Positions 9,667-18,908 of a stretch of 64,000 nt of DNA are shown here, piece after piece. Where the stretch lies: contig JBBDIE010000150.1 of NCBI GenBank assembly GCA_040880545.1, positions 21,451 through 85,450 on the forward strand. The letters are read 5' to 3'. The position numbers were made by a program, and so were the translations under genes. The stretch is from M55B112 sp040880545 (lineage in GTDB: Bacteria; Bacteroidota; Bacteroidia; Bacteroidales; GCA-2748055). The notes under the pieces were generated by a model. The model had not been told where the DNA came from, searched no databases, and was given only the letters and a program-made list of their open reading frames with translations. Numbering within the stretch: the stretch's first letter is position 1; every line of letters begins with the position of its first letter.

Positions 9667-12033
9667 TTAGTAGTTTAGCTGTGATTGTTGGTTATTGATA
9701 ATGAGTATAGCTTGGCATGCTGAATCATTAATGATGCGAAGGATCAGCGTGTTCCCTGATTGGGCCTGCCTTTCAAGTTGAATAACCGGATTATTAAGTT
9801 TGAGATTTCCTTGTTGGAGGAACTGCCCCGAGATACTGTATAGCTCATACCTGGACTCATTGCCGTCCAGGTTTGAGAGGTGTATTTTGTCCCCGGTTAG
9901 CGGGTTGGGGTAGACAGTAACTTTCCCATCGGCCCGTCCAGTGAAAACTGAAGTCAGGTCGCGTTGGTTCAAAGCGTCGAAATAAATATCCCCTCCTGTA
10001 TTTCCTTCATCTGTTTTAACTATTTTCAGATAATCCAGGGATGAAACACCTTCGGGTAGGCTCACTTTACAATAGTTCCAACCCGCAAAATCTATGGTGC
10101 AAAGTTCTGCGACACTTTGATTATTGAATCCAGCCTCTATTCTATTGTAGCTCAAATCACCCCAGATCCAGATACCGATCATGTTGCTGTTCTCAATGAG
10201 TCCTACACTTTCTGAAGCCGGTTTGATCACACATTCTGCCACTGGATCAAGAAAGTTATATCGCAGTAGGGTGGAAGCTTCTCCGGAGCGCATTGTCTTG
10301 GTCCACCGGTATAGAAATGAACTTCCATCTATTCCGGTACTGGAGTCGAAATCAATGATCCATCCATTATTCTGGTCAAATTCATCGATGATAACCAGGT
10401 TGACCGGCTCCTCCATGGTGGTGAATGGAATTTCTACTGCATCCACAAGTGGAATATTCTCCTGATCCATAACAGAGCCATGAATTTTCAGCGTATAGGT
10501 ACTGTTATACTGAAGGTCAGTGGAAGGGGAGAAATAGTAATGTCCTGTTCCATCGATAGAGGAAATGGTTGCTCCTTTGGTACCAAGGGTGGTGCCTTCT
10601 TTCGGAATAATCTCAACCGAATTGATCAGAGAAGTATTGTTCAGCGGCGCATCAAATATCAGCCTGAATTGCAGGTAGGGGCTGACCTCCTGTTGTGAAA
10701 CTGACGGGAAACTGGCTAACAGGGTGTATCTGTTTCTGTCGCCGGTTATGAAGCTTAATGATACAGCACTGTCCATAGCCACACCCCACTGATGTTCTGC
10801 CGTATTGTTGAGCGTTACAGTATATTCGGTGAGGGTGTCAAAGGGAATATCTGGCTGAAAATATACGTTCAGGTAATCTTTATCCCAGGAGAATGATCCG
10901 GGGATATCGGGGGAAATATTGAATGCCTGTGCCACGGTGAGTGAATCCATATTCATGTTGAATGTGATCCTTACCGGGTCGAAACAGTTGATGGTATCAC
11001 CATCATGGGGTGTGGTTGAAATCACACGCGGTGCCATGGTTTTATCAGCCTTCATCCATGGGTTATGGAAACTGAACTGGTGAGGAATAACCTCGATCTG
11101 TACCGTGTCATTAAAATAGTCTGTTGCTGAAAAAATAAGATTGTAGATACCCGGAGGAATACTGTCGAACATGTAAAATCCGGTATTCACCGAATCTACA
11201 TGGTAGATGTTACCGGTCTCAACCAGTTCCACCACTGCACCATTCACATTCATATATTTATCGGGAGAATTGGCAATGGAATAATTGTCTTTGGCCAGGA
11301 GTGAATCACGGATGATGCCGGATATATTTCCGAAATTCTCTGCTCCGGGAAGGTTAAAATATGTTTCCATGGCCAGAAGCATGTTCCATGCCTCCTGCCG
11401 CCTGTAATCCAGATTCAGTAAACGGTCCATTTCGGGCCTGTAGTCGTGAAAACTACCCTCCGATATGATTCCGGGAACTTCCAGGGGATAAAGTACCCCA
11501 TAGCCATAGGTCCAGCCCGGGTTTAGTGTAAGGTCCCCAATAAAATGGGGAGATGTATTTGTCCAGTAAGTTGCTTCATTGGTTATCAGCTGTCCCCACA
11601 ATATTTGCGCCCAGACTTTGGCTTCAGGAATGGCCGGGTCATCACTCTTGCCGTTGAATATTGTCATGGGATAATTCGAGACCTGGTTTCCTCCATTTGA
11701 ATGGATGGAGATAAAAAGATCCACATTGTTGTCATTTGCCATGGCAGCTATGGTCGAAAGAGGGAGGTCATCCTCTGTACGGTTCAACTCACGTGACATG
11801 ATCACTTCACATCCGCGGGATTCAAGAAGGTCCCTGAGCCATAACCCTTTCGTTAAGTTTCCTTCAGATTCCCAGAATCCGTTTGGCATTCCCCTGTCAT
11901 CAGAATCATGACCTCCATGTCCGGGATTGATCATAACTTTAAGACCTGTAAAATCAGGAGCCTGGCCATAACCGTTAATAGAGATGAAGATGAATAATAA
12001 ACCCCAGACCAGGTATTTTATCTTATGTAACAT
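9667..12033 (-). CDS. Secreted N-acetylmuramoyl-L-alanine amidase (Amidase_3) with Ig-like domains and T9SS tail
   Basis: 788 residues. A signal peptide (1-23, SINGYGQ) precedes an Amidase_3 domain at about 30-225. The zinc ligands are H39 (NPGHGGHDSDD), E57 (ESEGNL) and H111 (SIHSNGG), and the catalytic glutamate is E192 (ISEGSFHD), so the active site is complete. A carboxypeptidase-regulatory-like domain (about 235-330), SbsA-type Ig-like domains (VISTTPHDGDTINCFDPV onward) and a jelly-roll-like region follow. The protein ends in a T9SS tail (KVTVYPNPLTGDKIHLSN). It would remove stem peptides from peptidoglycan outside the cell, producing the denuded glycan preferred by GHL10 and SpoIID enzymes. 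It sits 9 bp after the TolB-like gene and 11 bp before susC. Confidence 0.9.
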   Translation of the reverse strand: MLHKIKYLVWGLLFIFISINGYGQAPDFTGLKVMINPGHGGHDSDDRGMPNGFWESEGNLTKGLWLRDLLESRGCEVIMSRELNRTEDDLPLSTIAAMANDNNVDLFISIHSNGGNQVSNYPMTIFNGKSDDPAIPEAKVWAQILWGQLITNEATYWTNTSPHFIGDLTLNPGWTYGYGVLYPLEVPGIISEGSFHDYRPEMDRLLNLDYRRQEAWNMLLAMETYFNLPGAENFGNISGIIRDSLLAKDNYSIANSPDKYMNVNGAVVELVETGNIYHVDSVNTGFYMFDSIPPGIYNLIFSATDYFNDTVQIEVIPHQFSFHNPWMKADKTMAPRVISTTPHDGDTINCFDPVRITFNMNMDSLTVAQAFNISPDIPGSFSWDKDYLNVYFQPDIPFDTLTEYTVTLNNTAEHQWGVAMDSAVSLSFITGDRNRYTLLASFPSVSQQEVSPYLQFRLIFDAPLNNTSLINSVEIIPKEGTTLGTKGATISSIDGTGHYYFSPSTDLQYNSTYTLKIHGSVMDQENIPLVDAVEIPFTTMEEPVNLVIIDEFDQNNGWIIDFDSSTGIDGSSFLYRWTKTMRSGEASTLLRYNFLDPVAECVIKPASESVGLIENSNMIGIWIWGDLSYNRIEAGFNNQSVAELCTIDFAGWNYCKVSLPEGVSSLDYLKIVKTDEGNTGGDIYFDALNQRDLTSVFTGRADGKVTVYPNPLTGDKIHLSNLDGNESRYELYSISGQFLQQGNLKLNNPVIQLERQAQSGNTLILRIINDSACQAILIINNQQSQLNY

Positions 12034-12042
12034 TGTTTATTC

Positions 12043-12855
12043 TTAATTTTTCACCCTGATTTTGACTGCAAATACTTCTCCTTTCAAATTATGAAATAAG
12101 ATACGATCACCATCCGGTGATGCTTTGGGATACAAGGCGATGATTTCTCCATCAGCTGAAATTTCAACTTTCTTCCCGGTTTCAAGATGTACTGCATAAA
12201 CGTCGGAATGGGTTGTTACATATCCGTCGTCTTTATCGATCATGCCCAGTACCCACTGATTATTCAACCATACCGGTGCGTTTAAAATTCCGATATCGGC
12301 CGTAATATTACCGTCCATATCACTAACATAGGTCCCTTTTCCAACTGCGGTAAACAGAATGTTCTGTCCATCTGGCGACAGGGAGGGCCAGACATAATAA
12401 TTATCACCAGTTGGTTTAAGTTCTTTTTTATCGTTGTTGCGTTGAAGAATTATCTTTTTCCCATCCACAGTAACGTTGTCCGTCACAGGAATATCACTTT
12501 CAATTGCTGACGCAACATCACTGTCCGGGTCAATTTTACGGAATTCAATTTCTTTATCTGTTCCTGTTCCTTTGTGAACAGAATATACAATTGTATTATC
12601 ATCTTTAGCGGAGAATGACCTGACCCTGGTGCCATCATCAACGACCCGGATAGTTTTTCGTTTTCGGATGTTGTACTGGTACAACCCTTTTGAGTTCTCC
12701 CCTTTATAAAGTATCTCCCTGCTGTTATGTCCAAATTCAGGAGCGTACACCTTACTTTCCACCGGTATTTTTTTCACCCGGCGTACCTTGATGTCCTGAC
12801 TATGAGCAGGCAGCATGATCATACAGGCTGCTATAAAAAATAGGATTCTTTTCAC
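12043..12855 (-). CDS. TolB-like PD40 beta-propeller protein, exported
   Basis: 270 residues with a Sec signal peptide (1-19, MLPAHSQ). The remainder contains PD40/TolB-type propeller blades: YAPEFGHNSREILY, YYVWPSLSPDGQNILFTA, LYPKASPDGDRILF. There is no lipobox and no T9SS tail, so it should be periplasmic. It is the third gene of the operon, between the DUF4623 proteins and the amidase, and follows a 93-bp gap that holds a strong hairpin. No enzymatic residue is recognisable. A scaffold or binding role is possible but unproven. Confidence 0.72.
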   Translation of the reverse strand: MKRILFFIAACMIMLPAHSQDIKVRRVKKIPVESKVYAPEFGHNSREILYKGENSKGLYQYNIRKRKTIRVVDDGTRVRSFSAKDDNTIVYSVHKGTGTDKEIEFRKIDPDSDVASAIESDIPVTDNVTVDGKKIILQRNNDKKELKPTGDNYYVWPSLSPDGQNILFTAVGKGTYVSDMDGNITADIGILNAPVWLNNQWVLGMIDKDDGYVTTHSDVYAVHLETGKKVEISADGEIIALYPKASPDGDRILFHNLKGEVFAVKIRVKN

Positions 12856-12894
12856 GTTTCCGTTATTTGAATTGGATCAGAATTTATTTTTAAA

Positions 12895-12924
12895 AAGAGG
12901 GCGGACGACTGCGCCCGCCCTCTT
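12895..12924 (-). terminator. Intra-operon hairpin with T-run (attenuator-like)
   Basis: A perfect 10-bp stem, AAGAGGGCGG paired with CCGCCCTCTT, has a 10-base loop. Read on the minus strand it is followed by five Ts, as in an intrinsic terminator. It lies just after the stop of the second DUF4623 gene and before the TolB-like gene, in the middle of a same-strand gene series. Partial termination here would give much more transcript for the two first genes than for the amidase-SusCD-MurQ part. Confidence 0.7.
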
Positions 12925-12948
12925 CATTAAACTAACTACTACTGAGAG

Positions 12949-15900
12949 TTATTGAACTTTAACAATCTTGAGAACCTTAGATGATCCTGAATCATCGTTT
13001 AGTCTCAGATAGTAAAGTCCGGAGCTTAGATCACCCATTTCAAGATTTACCCTGATTTGCTGGTGGGTATTCACTGTTTTAATGAGTTTTCCTGTAATAT
13101 CAATCACACTTACAGACTCTATCGATCCCATGTTGTCGATGGTCAGGATGTCCATCACAGGATTCGGGTAGGCCCTGATATTGTTAAAGTTGTCGTTATC
13201 AATTCCAACAGGAATGATCCTGACAAAATCAGACATGGCAGCAGTTCCAACCAGGTAATCCAGTCCGCCTGTCAGAGCAACCGGAATCACTTCGAATGCG
13301 ATGAATTTTGCTTCCATGTCGTTACCAACAACATATTCAAGGGATGTTTCACCCAGGATCTTCAGCTTATCAGATCCTTCGGCATCTGTTGCATACCACC
13401 ACTGGTATTCACTTGTGCCTTCCAGATCACCGTCTGCATCGTTGTAGGTATAACTTGCAGTGAGCGTTTCACCTGCTCTTTCAACACCTGTAATTGCAAC
13501 ATCAAGTGCTTCAGGTGCGCTTACACCAACAATGTTAACAACATCTTCCGGTCCGAATGCATTCAATGGCATACCGTCGAATGATACAACACTTCCTGAT
13601 CCGTCGTATACTACTGTAACTGCATCACCAGCCGAAACTGTGGCGGTCAGTTCAAGTATCAGTATCGTCGGATCTTCTGTGTCCCTGTAGATCGTATCCA
13701 CATCAGCAACAGTCTCACCGATATTTACGGACCAGCCTGTTCCGTCGAAGCCATCTTCAGACATTGTTTTGCTGAACCAGATATTCAGCTTATCACCAGT
13801 CTCATTGGTTTCTGAATATGTATATCCTGGTAATTCCAGTAATCCTTTGAACCTGGCAATACCATTATTTGCAGAGAGCATGTAGAGATGGAAGAATTCT
13901 TCATCAGCCTGAACATGCACACCACCCAGTTCCTGGTTTGCGCTGGAGAGCTCTTCTGAAGTACCCACGGTAATATGGGTTGAGCCGGTAATGTCCTGAA
14001 CAATTATGTTCCACAATCCGGCATCATTTTTCTGATGGAAAGCTACCAGTGTACGGTTCTTATAGTAGAAGACCTGGGGTGAATTAGACTGGTTGTTATT
14101 TTGTCCAATACCCTCCAGGGCACCAACATAATTTCCATCCTTGTTAAAGATCTGAGGCTGCGCCCCGCGACCATCCACGATGAAATTGGCATCCGGGCTG
14201 TTGGTGATAGGATATGCTGAAGGAGTTGAGCCTATTGAGGTGACATTCTGCAGTGTTATTACTGTTCCTGCATCTACAATACCTCCTGTAACCACCCAGC
14301 GAACAACCTTGTTGCCGGCCGATTGGGCTGCAAAAATTAATGCATCGCCTGATACATCTCCCACAACGGTGAATTTATCTCCCAGACGCATTGCGTCAGC
14401 GGAAGTAAATTCTATAAACTTCGTTGGTTCAGCCAGTTCATTTTCCCATTTATAAACTACAAATGGAGCAGTGCTGGCGTCCAGTTGTAACGGGCAGGCC
14501 AGAATTTGACCATCTGCTGAAACTTCGACATCACTGATTCTGAATAAACCGACATCTAATCCTGTGGTACTCATTTCAGATACAAATGCGCCATTCAGCT
14601 TGTCGGCCACAACCAGTTTGGTTCCACCAAACCTGCTTGCAATGTAAATATGTTCCGTACCAACGGCAAAACCACGTTCGGTACTTCCGGTTCCGACATA
14701 TTCTGCCAGTGCGTCTACCTTGACGGCACGCATCCATGTACGTTCAAAATCACCTTCATTGGTTGAGGCAACTGCTGCTTCTGCAGTAACTGCTTCAACA
14801 GGTTCGCCTTCCAGTAGTTCACCAACGGTGGCCACAGGTGTGATTTCATATACCAGGTGTTTGCCGATCACATCTTCGGTAACAACAAGTACATAAGAAC
14901 CTGTTGCGGAGGTTATTTCAACCTTGTTGGTGCCACCGGCATCATCAGCAGTGTACCATTTGTGTACAGAAACACCTTCCGGATCATCTGTCCGGTCGGA
15001 ATAGGTATATGATCCGTACAATACGGCACCAACTTCAGGTGTTCCGTGAACCATAACATCCGACGCAACCGGGGCTTCCGGTGCCGGTTTGGCAGCGATC
15101 ATTCCCGTGGCGGTCATGACTGGATCTCCAACATCATCTCCAACCGTTACCGGTGTTACCTCGAAGATGATAAATTTACCTTCATCTTCTGCAACTGCTA
15201 TATACGTGGATACACCATCAGCAACTTCAACCATATTTGTTCCGGCTGCATCATCGGCACGGTACCATTTAAGGATAGTTGCTCCCTCCTCGTCACCATT
15301 CAGGTCACTGTATGTGTAGGTTCCGGTGAGTTCACCGTCAACCTCCTCACGGCCTGTAATGGTCAGGTCAGAAGCTTCAGGTGCAAATTCCGGGAAGGTA
15401 ACTGCAGTTGCAGATGCAACTGTTACAGTTTCTCCGGTAAGCAGTACGCCTGTCTCTGCTACTGGCGTTACACTGAACAGGATGAATTTGGCATCATCTT
15501 CAGGCTTCACCAGATAGGTAAGCGTTCCGGTAGCTACTTCCACCATGTTTGTTCCAACAGCATCGTCAGCTGTGTACCATTTGATTACGGATTCACCTTC
15601 GGCATCACCATTTTCATCGAAATAGGTGTAGGAACCTGTGAGTGTCTCGTTTACAGCGATGGTTCCGGTAATCGCCACATCATTTGCCACCGGAGGTTCT
15701 GCATCGGTTAATACAGGTCCAAAATAGGCCGTTTCAACAAGGTGCAGAGCATCGGATACTGTCCCGGTTGCTGCAACAGGCAAGACGGAAAATGAGATAT
15801 ATTTATTCTCATCTTCAGCCAGGATGGTATAGGTTAGTGAACCTGCCGCGGCGGTAATCTCGGTTTTATTTGTGCCTGCATCATCATCAGAAATAAACCA

Positions 15901-17037
15901 TTTGAGTTCAGAAGCACCTTCAGCATCACCATTGATATCCACATACTGGTAACTGGCTGTCATTACCTCTCCAACCTTTGTGAGGCCCTCAACCTGTACG
16001 TTGTTTGCAGTGGGAGCGCCTTCAGTGGCTACAGATTTTATATAAGCAGCACCTGAAAAAGAGAAAATGGCGTAGGAACCATCAGGATTTCCGATCGCAG
16101 CCTGTTCCTGTCCATCACCATATTCCGGTGGCCAACCTGGAGCAACCGGGGCCGTGCCGGGAATAGAGTCTATGAAATTAGTTCTTGTCACATCGGAAAA
16201 GTCAGCACTGGCAGCGGTAATGTCAATGGTATGGAAGGCTCCCAGGTTTGAGACTGCAAGATAGGTACTTGATCCAAAACTGAATTGCTTTACATCACCA
16301 GTAGCTCCCCAGAAAAGGGAACCATCTATTGTACCGACTACATTCCCGGTTCCATCAATTTTAGCTGGAGACTGGGTGGAATTGCTGTACCAGAAACCAT
16401 CTGATATTTTTGTTCCAAGAGCCTGTACATGCAGATCTATACCCGCAGTGACTCCCGTGAGCGCAAGTGTCGTAGGATCACCCAAAACACCATTCACAAC
16501 TTCAAAATAGATAACTGAAGCTATATCATAGATGGGAACAATGATCAGTGCTTCATCGGTATAATCACCGTACACACTGAATCCTGGCCCAAAATCCGCG
16601 TCGTCACTATTTTGGTATAGTACTACAGGATCAGTATCTTCAGAAGCCCAGTAATAAATTTTGAAAGGATTAAATGTATTTGTGGTGGTCATTGTAGCAA
16701 ATATTCCACCATCCATACTAACCTCAACATCGTTGATCCCATAACCATTTTCAGCAACGGTTAATGCAGAGAGATCAATCTTGTTTAGTTCTGCTCCGGT
16801 CGAAGCATCAAGGATTTGAACTACATTGGCGTCTGCAGTGTTTGCAGCACCACCGGTTGTTCCTGCAACATACAATTGATTGGTATTGGCATTATAGGCG
16901 ATTCCCCTATAGTCCTTACCAGTGTTCCAGGTTGGGGAAATATTCCATACTTCCCCTGGTTGCGCATTAACCATTAATCCTCCCATCAGAAGCATCATGG
17001 TTAATAACCAAACATAATGTGTGTTTTTAATTTTCAT
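12949..17037 (-). CDS. Large secreted DUF4623 / Ig-like repeat protein with T9SS tail
   Basis: 1362 residues: a signal peptide (1-25, MVNAQ) and a DUF4623-like propeller (about 28-335), then four Ig-like repeats of about 95 residues (about 345-755), each with a GxYTYxDxNGDxEGxS...KWYxADDAxGTN core. A second DUF4623-like propeller (about 770-1085) and an SbsA-like segment (WFSKTMSEDGF) follow. A fifth repeat of the same Ig type comes before the T9SS tail (IRAYPNPVMDILTIDN). It is exported to the surface. No catalytic motif was seen. The second propeller resembles the upstream 475-residue protein. As the second gene of the operon, 27 bp behind the first, it may serve in adhesion or substrate binding. 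The function is unknown. Confidence 0.8.
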   Translation of the reverse strand: MKIKNTHYVWLLTMMLLMGGLMVNAQPGEVWNISPTWNTGKDYRGIAYNANTNQLYVAGTTGGAANTADANVVQILDASTGAELNKIDLSALTVAENGYGINDVEVSMDGGIFATMTTTNTFNPFKIYYWASEDTDPVVLYQNSDDADFGPGFSVYGDYTDEALIIVPIYDIASVIYFEVVNGVLGDPTTLALTGVTAGIDLHVQALGTKISDGFWYSNSTQSPAKIDGTGNVVGTIDGSLFWGATGDVKQFSFGSSTYLAVSNLGAFHTIDITAASADFSDVTRTNFIDSIPGTAPVAPGWPPEYGDGQEQAAIGNPDGSYAIFSFSGAAYIKSVATEGAPTANNVQVEGLTKVGEVMTASYQYVDINGDAEGASELKWFISDDDAGTNKTEITAAAGSLTYTILAEDENKYISFSVLPVAATGTVSDALHLVETAYFGPVLTDAEPPVANDVAITGTIAVNETLTGSYTYFDENGDAEGESVIKWYTADDAVGTNMVEVATGTLTYLVKPEDDAKFILFSVTPVAETGVLLTGETVTVASATAVTFPEFAPEASDLTITGREEVDGELTGTYTYSDLNGDEEGATILKWYRADDAAGTNMVEVADGVSTYIAVAEDEGKFIIFEVTPVTVGDDVGDPVMTATGMIAAKPAPEAPVASDVMVHGTPEVGAVLYGSYTYSDRTDDPEGVSVHKWYTADDAGGTNKVEITSATGSYVLVVTEDVIGKHLVYEITPVATVGELLEGEPVEAVTAEAAVASTNEGDFERTWMRAVKVDALAEYVGTGSTERGFAVGTEHIYIASRFGGTKLVVADKLNGAFVSEMSTTGLDVGLFRISDVEVSADGQILACPLQLDASTAPFVVYKWENELAEPTKFIEFTSADAMRLGDKFTVVGDVSGDALIFAAQSAGNKVVRWVVTGGIVDAGTVITLQNVTSIGSTPSAYPITNSPDANFIVDGRGAQPQIFNKDGNYVGALEGIGQNNNQSNSPQVFYYKNRTLVAFHQKNDAGLWNIIVQDITGSTHITVGTSEELSSANQELGGVHVQADEEFFHLYMLSANNGIARFKGLLELPGYTYSETNETGDKLNIWFSKTMSEDGFDGTGWSVNIGETVADVDTIYRDTEDPTILILELTATVSAGDAVTVVYDGSGSVVSFDGMPLNAFGPEDVVNIVGVSAPEALDVAITGVERAGETLTASYTYNDADGDLEGTSEYQWWYATDAEGSDKLKILGETSLEYVVGNDMEAKFIAFEVIPVALTGGLDYLVGTAAMSDFVRIIPVGIDNDNFNNIRAYPNPVMDILTIDNMGSIESVSVIDITGKLIKTVNTHQQIRVNLEMGDLSSGLYYLRLNDDSGSSKVLKIVKVQ

Positions 17038-17064
17038 GCTAATTGATTTAGTTTAATTAAGTAT

Positions 17065-18492
17065 TTATTTAATTAGTAGTTGTCCGCTTTCAATTTTATT
17101 GTCATGGACAATCTGGTACACGTATGCACCAGCGGAAAGCTGAGATGTATTATACCGGATGGTCTGTTCGCCCGGTATGGCTTTCCCGGCAACAATTCCC
17201 AGGAATTTACCGGAGATATCAAATAATTTTACTGAAACAGGACCACTGGCTCCGTCGGGCAGGGTAAACCTGAAATCTGCATACGCTGTTGCAGGATTTG
17301 GGAATGCCTTTACACCAAATACTTTGGTGAATTCCCTTACCGAAGGTGTGGTTGCAACCAACCCATCGATTTTAAAACATGCAATTCCGTTCGAAGGAGC
17401 ACAAACGAAAAGATGGAGTGTATCGTCCAGAACGCCGAATTCAACAGCTCCTTCTCCGAAGGCATTGTCGAATCGTACACCGAATGTGGGAGTGAATCCT
17501 ATGACATCCACATCAGTAACGTTTTCACCATGTTTGGAAATATCGAAAACATATCCGCTCTGATCACCACAGAACATACCCATGAGCAACTTCCCCCCAA
17601 ATTCAACTATTCTTCCCGCCAGTACTGCCGATGGATGGTTAGCCGTGCTGATGGCCACCTGCGACAAATTTACTCCGGCAGTTGTAAAGAGGGTCGGCAT
17701 AAATCCTTTCCCGCTGACGTAGATCCAGTCTGCTTTGCCAGGTACACCGGCGACCGTGGGTGATGTACCCACATTGGCAATGTCCTGCAGTGTAATTACA
17801 GTGGGACTTTCATCCACCACACCTGCAGTGGATTTCCAGCGAAGTATCTTGTTCGTTTCGCCTGCACCTGCATATATATAGGCTTCGGAATCCCAGTTGC
17901 CGATCACACTGAATTTATCACCAAGACGGTAACCTCCTTGCTTGTAATCGATAATGGTTTGGGGTATATCCTGCTCCCAACTCCAGCGATATACGCGAAA
18001 TGCTTTTACAGACACGTATCCGCCTTCCAGTTGAACGTCGGGCCCGGATGCCAGTGTCATGTTACAGGCAAAAATGCTTCCATCCTCTGTGGCTGTAACA
18101 TTGTTCAGCGGATAACCACCGCCATAATTTTCATCGGAGCTGTTGATCCCGGTTGTAAGCAACTTGGAAAGACCAAATGCCGGTGCTTCCCCGGTGTAGG
18201 GATCCAGGATATATACATGGGGCTGACTCACATCCAACACCCCGTCTTCATCCGTATCTATAGCATGCCTGCTTGATACATATACATGCCCCGAGTAATC
18301 GCTGTAAACGATTCCGCGCTCCACAGCTGCATAGGCCGGACTGCCATCTTCAGCCTCGCTGCCGTCAGTAAACCATGCAGGAGCATTCTCGCCAAAATGA
18401 GCCCATCTCTCCACAAAGGTGATGGTGTCCTGTCCGAATGAAAACAGAACGGTAAGCGAGAACATCATACTTACGAGTAGTAGTTTCTTCAT
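17065..18492 (-). CDS. Secreted DUF4623 protein with T9SS tail, first gene of the operon
   Basis: 475 residues: a signal peptide (1-20, LFSFGQ), a DUF4623-like propeller (about 25-380) and a T9SS type A tail (GVKAFPNPATAYADFRF ... GAYVYQIVHDNKIESGQLLIK). Segments such as GYRLGDKFSVIGNWDSEAYI and TVITLQDIANVGTSPT align by eye with the second propeller of the neighbouring 1362-residue protein (RLGDKFTVVGDVSGDALI, TVITLQNVTSIGSTPS), so the two are homologous. No enzyme motif is visible. Being first behind the operator-bearing promoter and before an attenuator-like hairpin, it is probably the most abundant product of the operon. Confidence 0.8.
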   Translation of the reverse strand: MKKLLLVSMMFSLTVLFSFGQDTITFVERWAHFGENAPAWFTDGSEAEDGSPAYAAVERGIVYSDYSGHVYVSSRHAIDTDEDGVLDVSQPHVYILDPYTGEAPAFGLSKLLTTGINSSDENYGGGYPLNNVTATEDGSIFACNMTLASGPDVQLEGGYVSVKAFRVYRWSWEQDIPQTIIDYKQGGYRLGDKFSVIGNWDSEAYIYAGAGETNKILRWKSTAGVVDESPTVITLQDIANVGTSPTVAGVPGKADWIYVSGKGFMPTLFTTAGVNLSQVAISTANHPSAVLAGRIVEFGGKLLMGMFCGDQSGYVFDISKHGENVTDVDVIGFTPTFGVRFDNAFGEGAVEFGVLDDTLHLFVCAPSNGIACFKIDGLVATTPSVREFTKVFGVKAFPNPATAYADFRFTLPDGASGPVSVKLFDISGKFLGIVAGKAIPGEQTIRYNTSQLSAGAYVYQIVHDNKIESGQLLIK

Positions 18493-18541
18493 AGTGTTAG
18501 TTTTTAGAATTTAATGATTGGCTTTTTAAGAAATTTGTATT

Positions 18542-18552
18542 TTGTATTACAA
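18542..18552. promoter_or_regulatory. Operator TTGTATTACAA (FadR/GntR type)
   Basis: TTGTATTACAA is a perfect match to the FadR-subfamily operator form TNGTNNNACNA. It lies 50 bp upstream of the first gene of the minus-strand operon. On that strand TATTGTTG just upstream could serve as the -7 box, so a bound repressor would cover the transcription start. Confidence 0.7.
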
Positions 18553-18695
18553 CAATAACATAATTCTATTTCAGGACAGTGGTTTAAAGATGTCAGAGAC
18601 CGGTTGAAAATACCATAAACAGCTTAATTGTAAGATAGATGACCATTAATATTAGCAGAATACACCCATTTTTCAAACTCCTGCTAAAGCAAAAA

Positions 18696-18711
18696 TACAT
18701 TTGTATGACAA
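18696..18711 (+). promoter_or_regulatory. Promoter box TACATTTG overlapping operator TTGTATGACAA
   Basis: TACATTTG (18696-18703) matches the Bacteroidota -7 box. The palindrome TTGTATGACAA (18701-18711) overlaps it and the expected start point. A FadR-type repressor bound here would block the promoter of the GHL10 gene at 18909. The implied leader is about 200 nt. Confidence 0.68.
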
Positions 18712-18763
18712 ATATATTGAAAGAATTGAACATGCTGTACAACATAAAAAAGCATAATGTATG

Positions 18764-18774
18764 ATGTATTACAA
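18764..18774. promoter_or_regulatory. Operator-like site ATGTATTACAA
   Basis: Differs from TNGTNNNACNA only at the first base and keeps the GTATTAC core. It is in the leader of the GHL10 gene, 53 bp after the start of the site at 18711, close to five helical turns, which would suit paired repressor binding. Confidence 0.5.
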
Positions 18775-18908
18775 ATTTTCAAAATGTTGCATTATTGTAT
18801 AAAATTTAAATGTACTATCGCTGCATGTATGATATTTGGAGTGTTTACCGGCTATTCTCATTAAATTATATGGATCCTGATCAATGCAGATAAAAAAAAT
18901 AAACTCAT

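Larger units (their letters stand above)
18493..18908. promoter_or_regulatory. Divergent control region between the two halves of the regulon
   Basis: This 416-bp AT-rich stretch has no gene. It separates the minus-strand DUF4623-to-murQ operon from the plus-strand GHL10 gene. It contains one perfect FadR-type palindrome near each end (18542 and 18701), a near match (18764) and further half-sites around 18735 (CTGTACAACAT), 18793 (TTGTATAAAAT) and 18825 (ATGTATGATAT). A box TACATTTG (18696-18703) fits the Bacteroidota -7 consensus TAnnTTTG on the plus strand. Confidence 0.75.

Noticed and set aside
9480..9698. Plus-strand open frames running through the Ns
   Set aside because: They exist only because Ns contain no stop codons.
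15046..15711. A 221-codon plus-strand open frame within the large DUF4623 gene
   Set aside because: It is antisense to Ig-like repeats whose regular codon pattern keeps the other strand open. The predicted protein is low in plausibility (many Cys, Arg, His) and matches no family.
13200..16100. Regularly spaced similar DNA blocks, suggesting an array
   Set aside because: The period is about 300 bases and the similarity is at protein level (Ig-like repeats). There are no short direct repeats with unique spacers, so it is not a CRISPR array.
18493..18908. A small RNA or riboswitch in the divergent region
   Set aside because: The region is AT-rich with no stable extended stem or known aptamer pattern. 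The operator sites and promoter box explain the conserved-looking parts.
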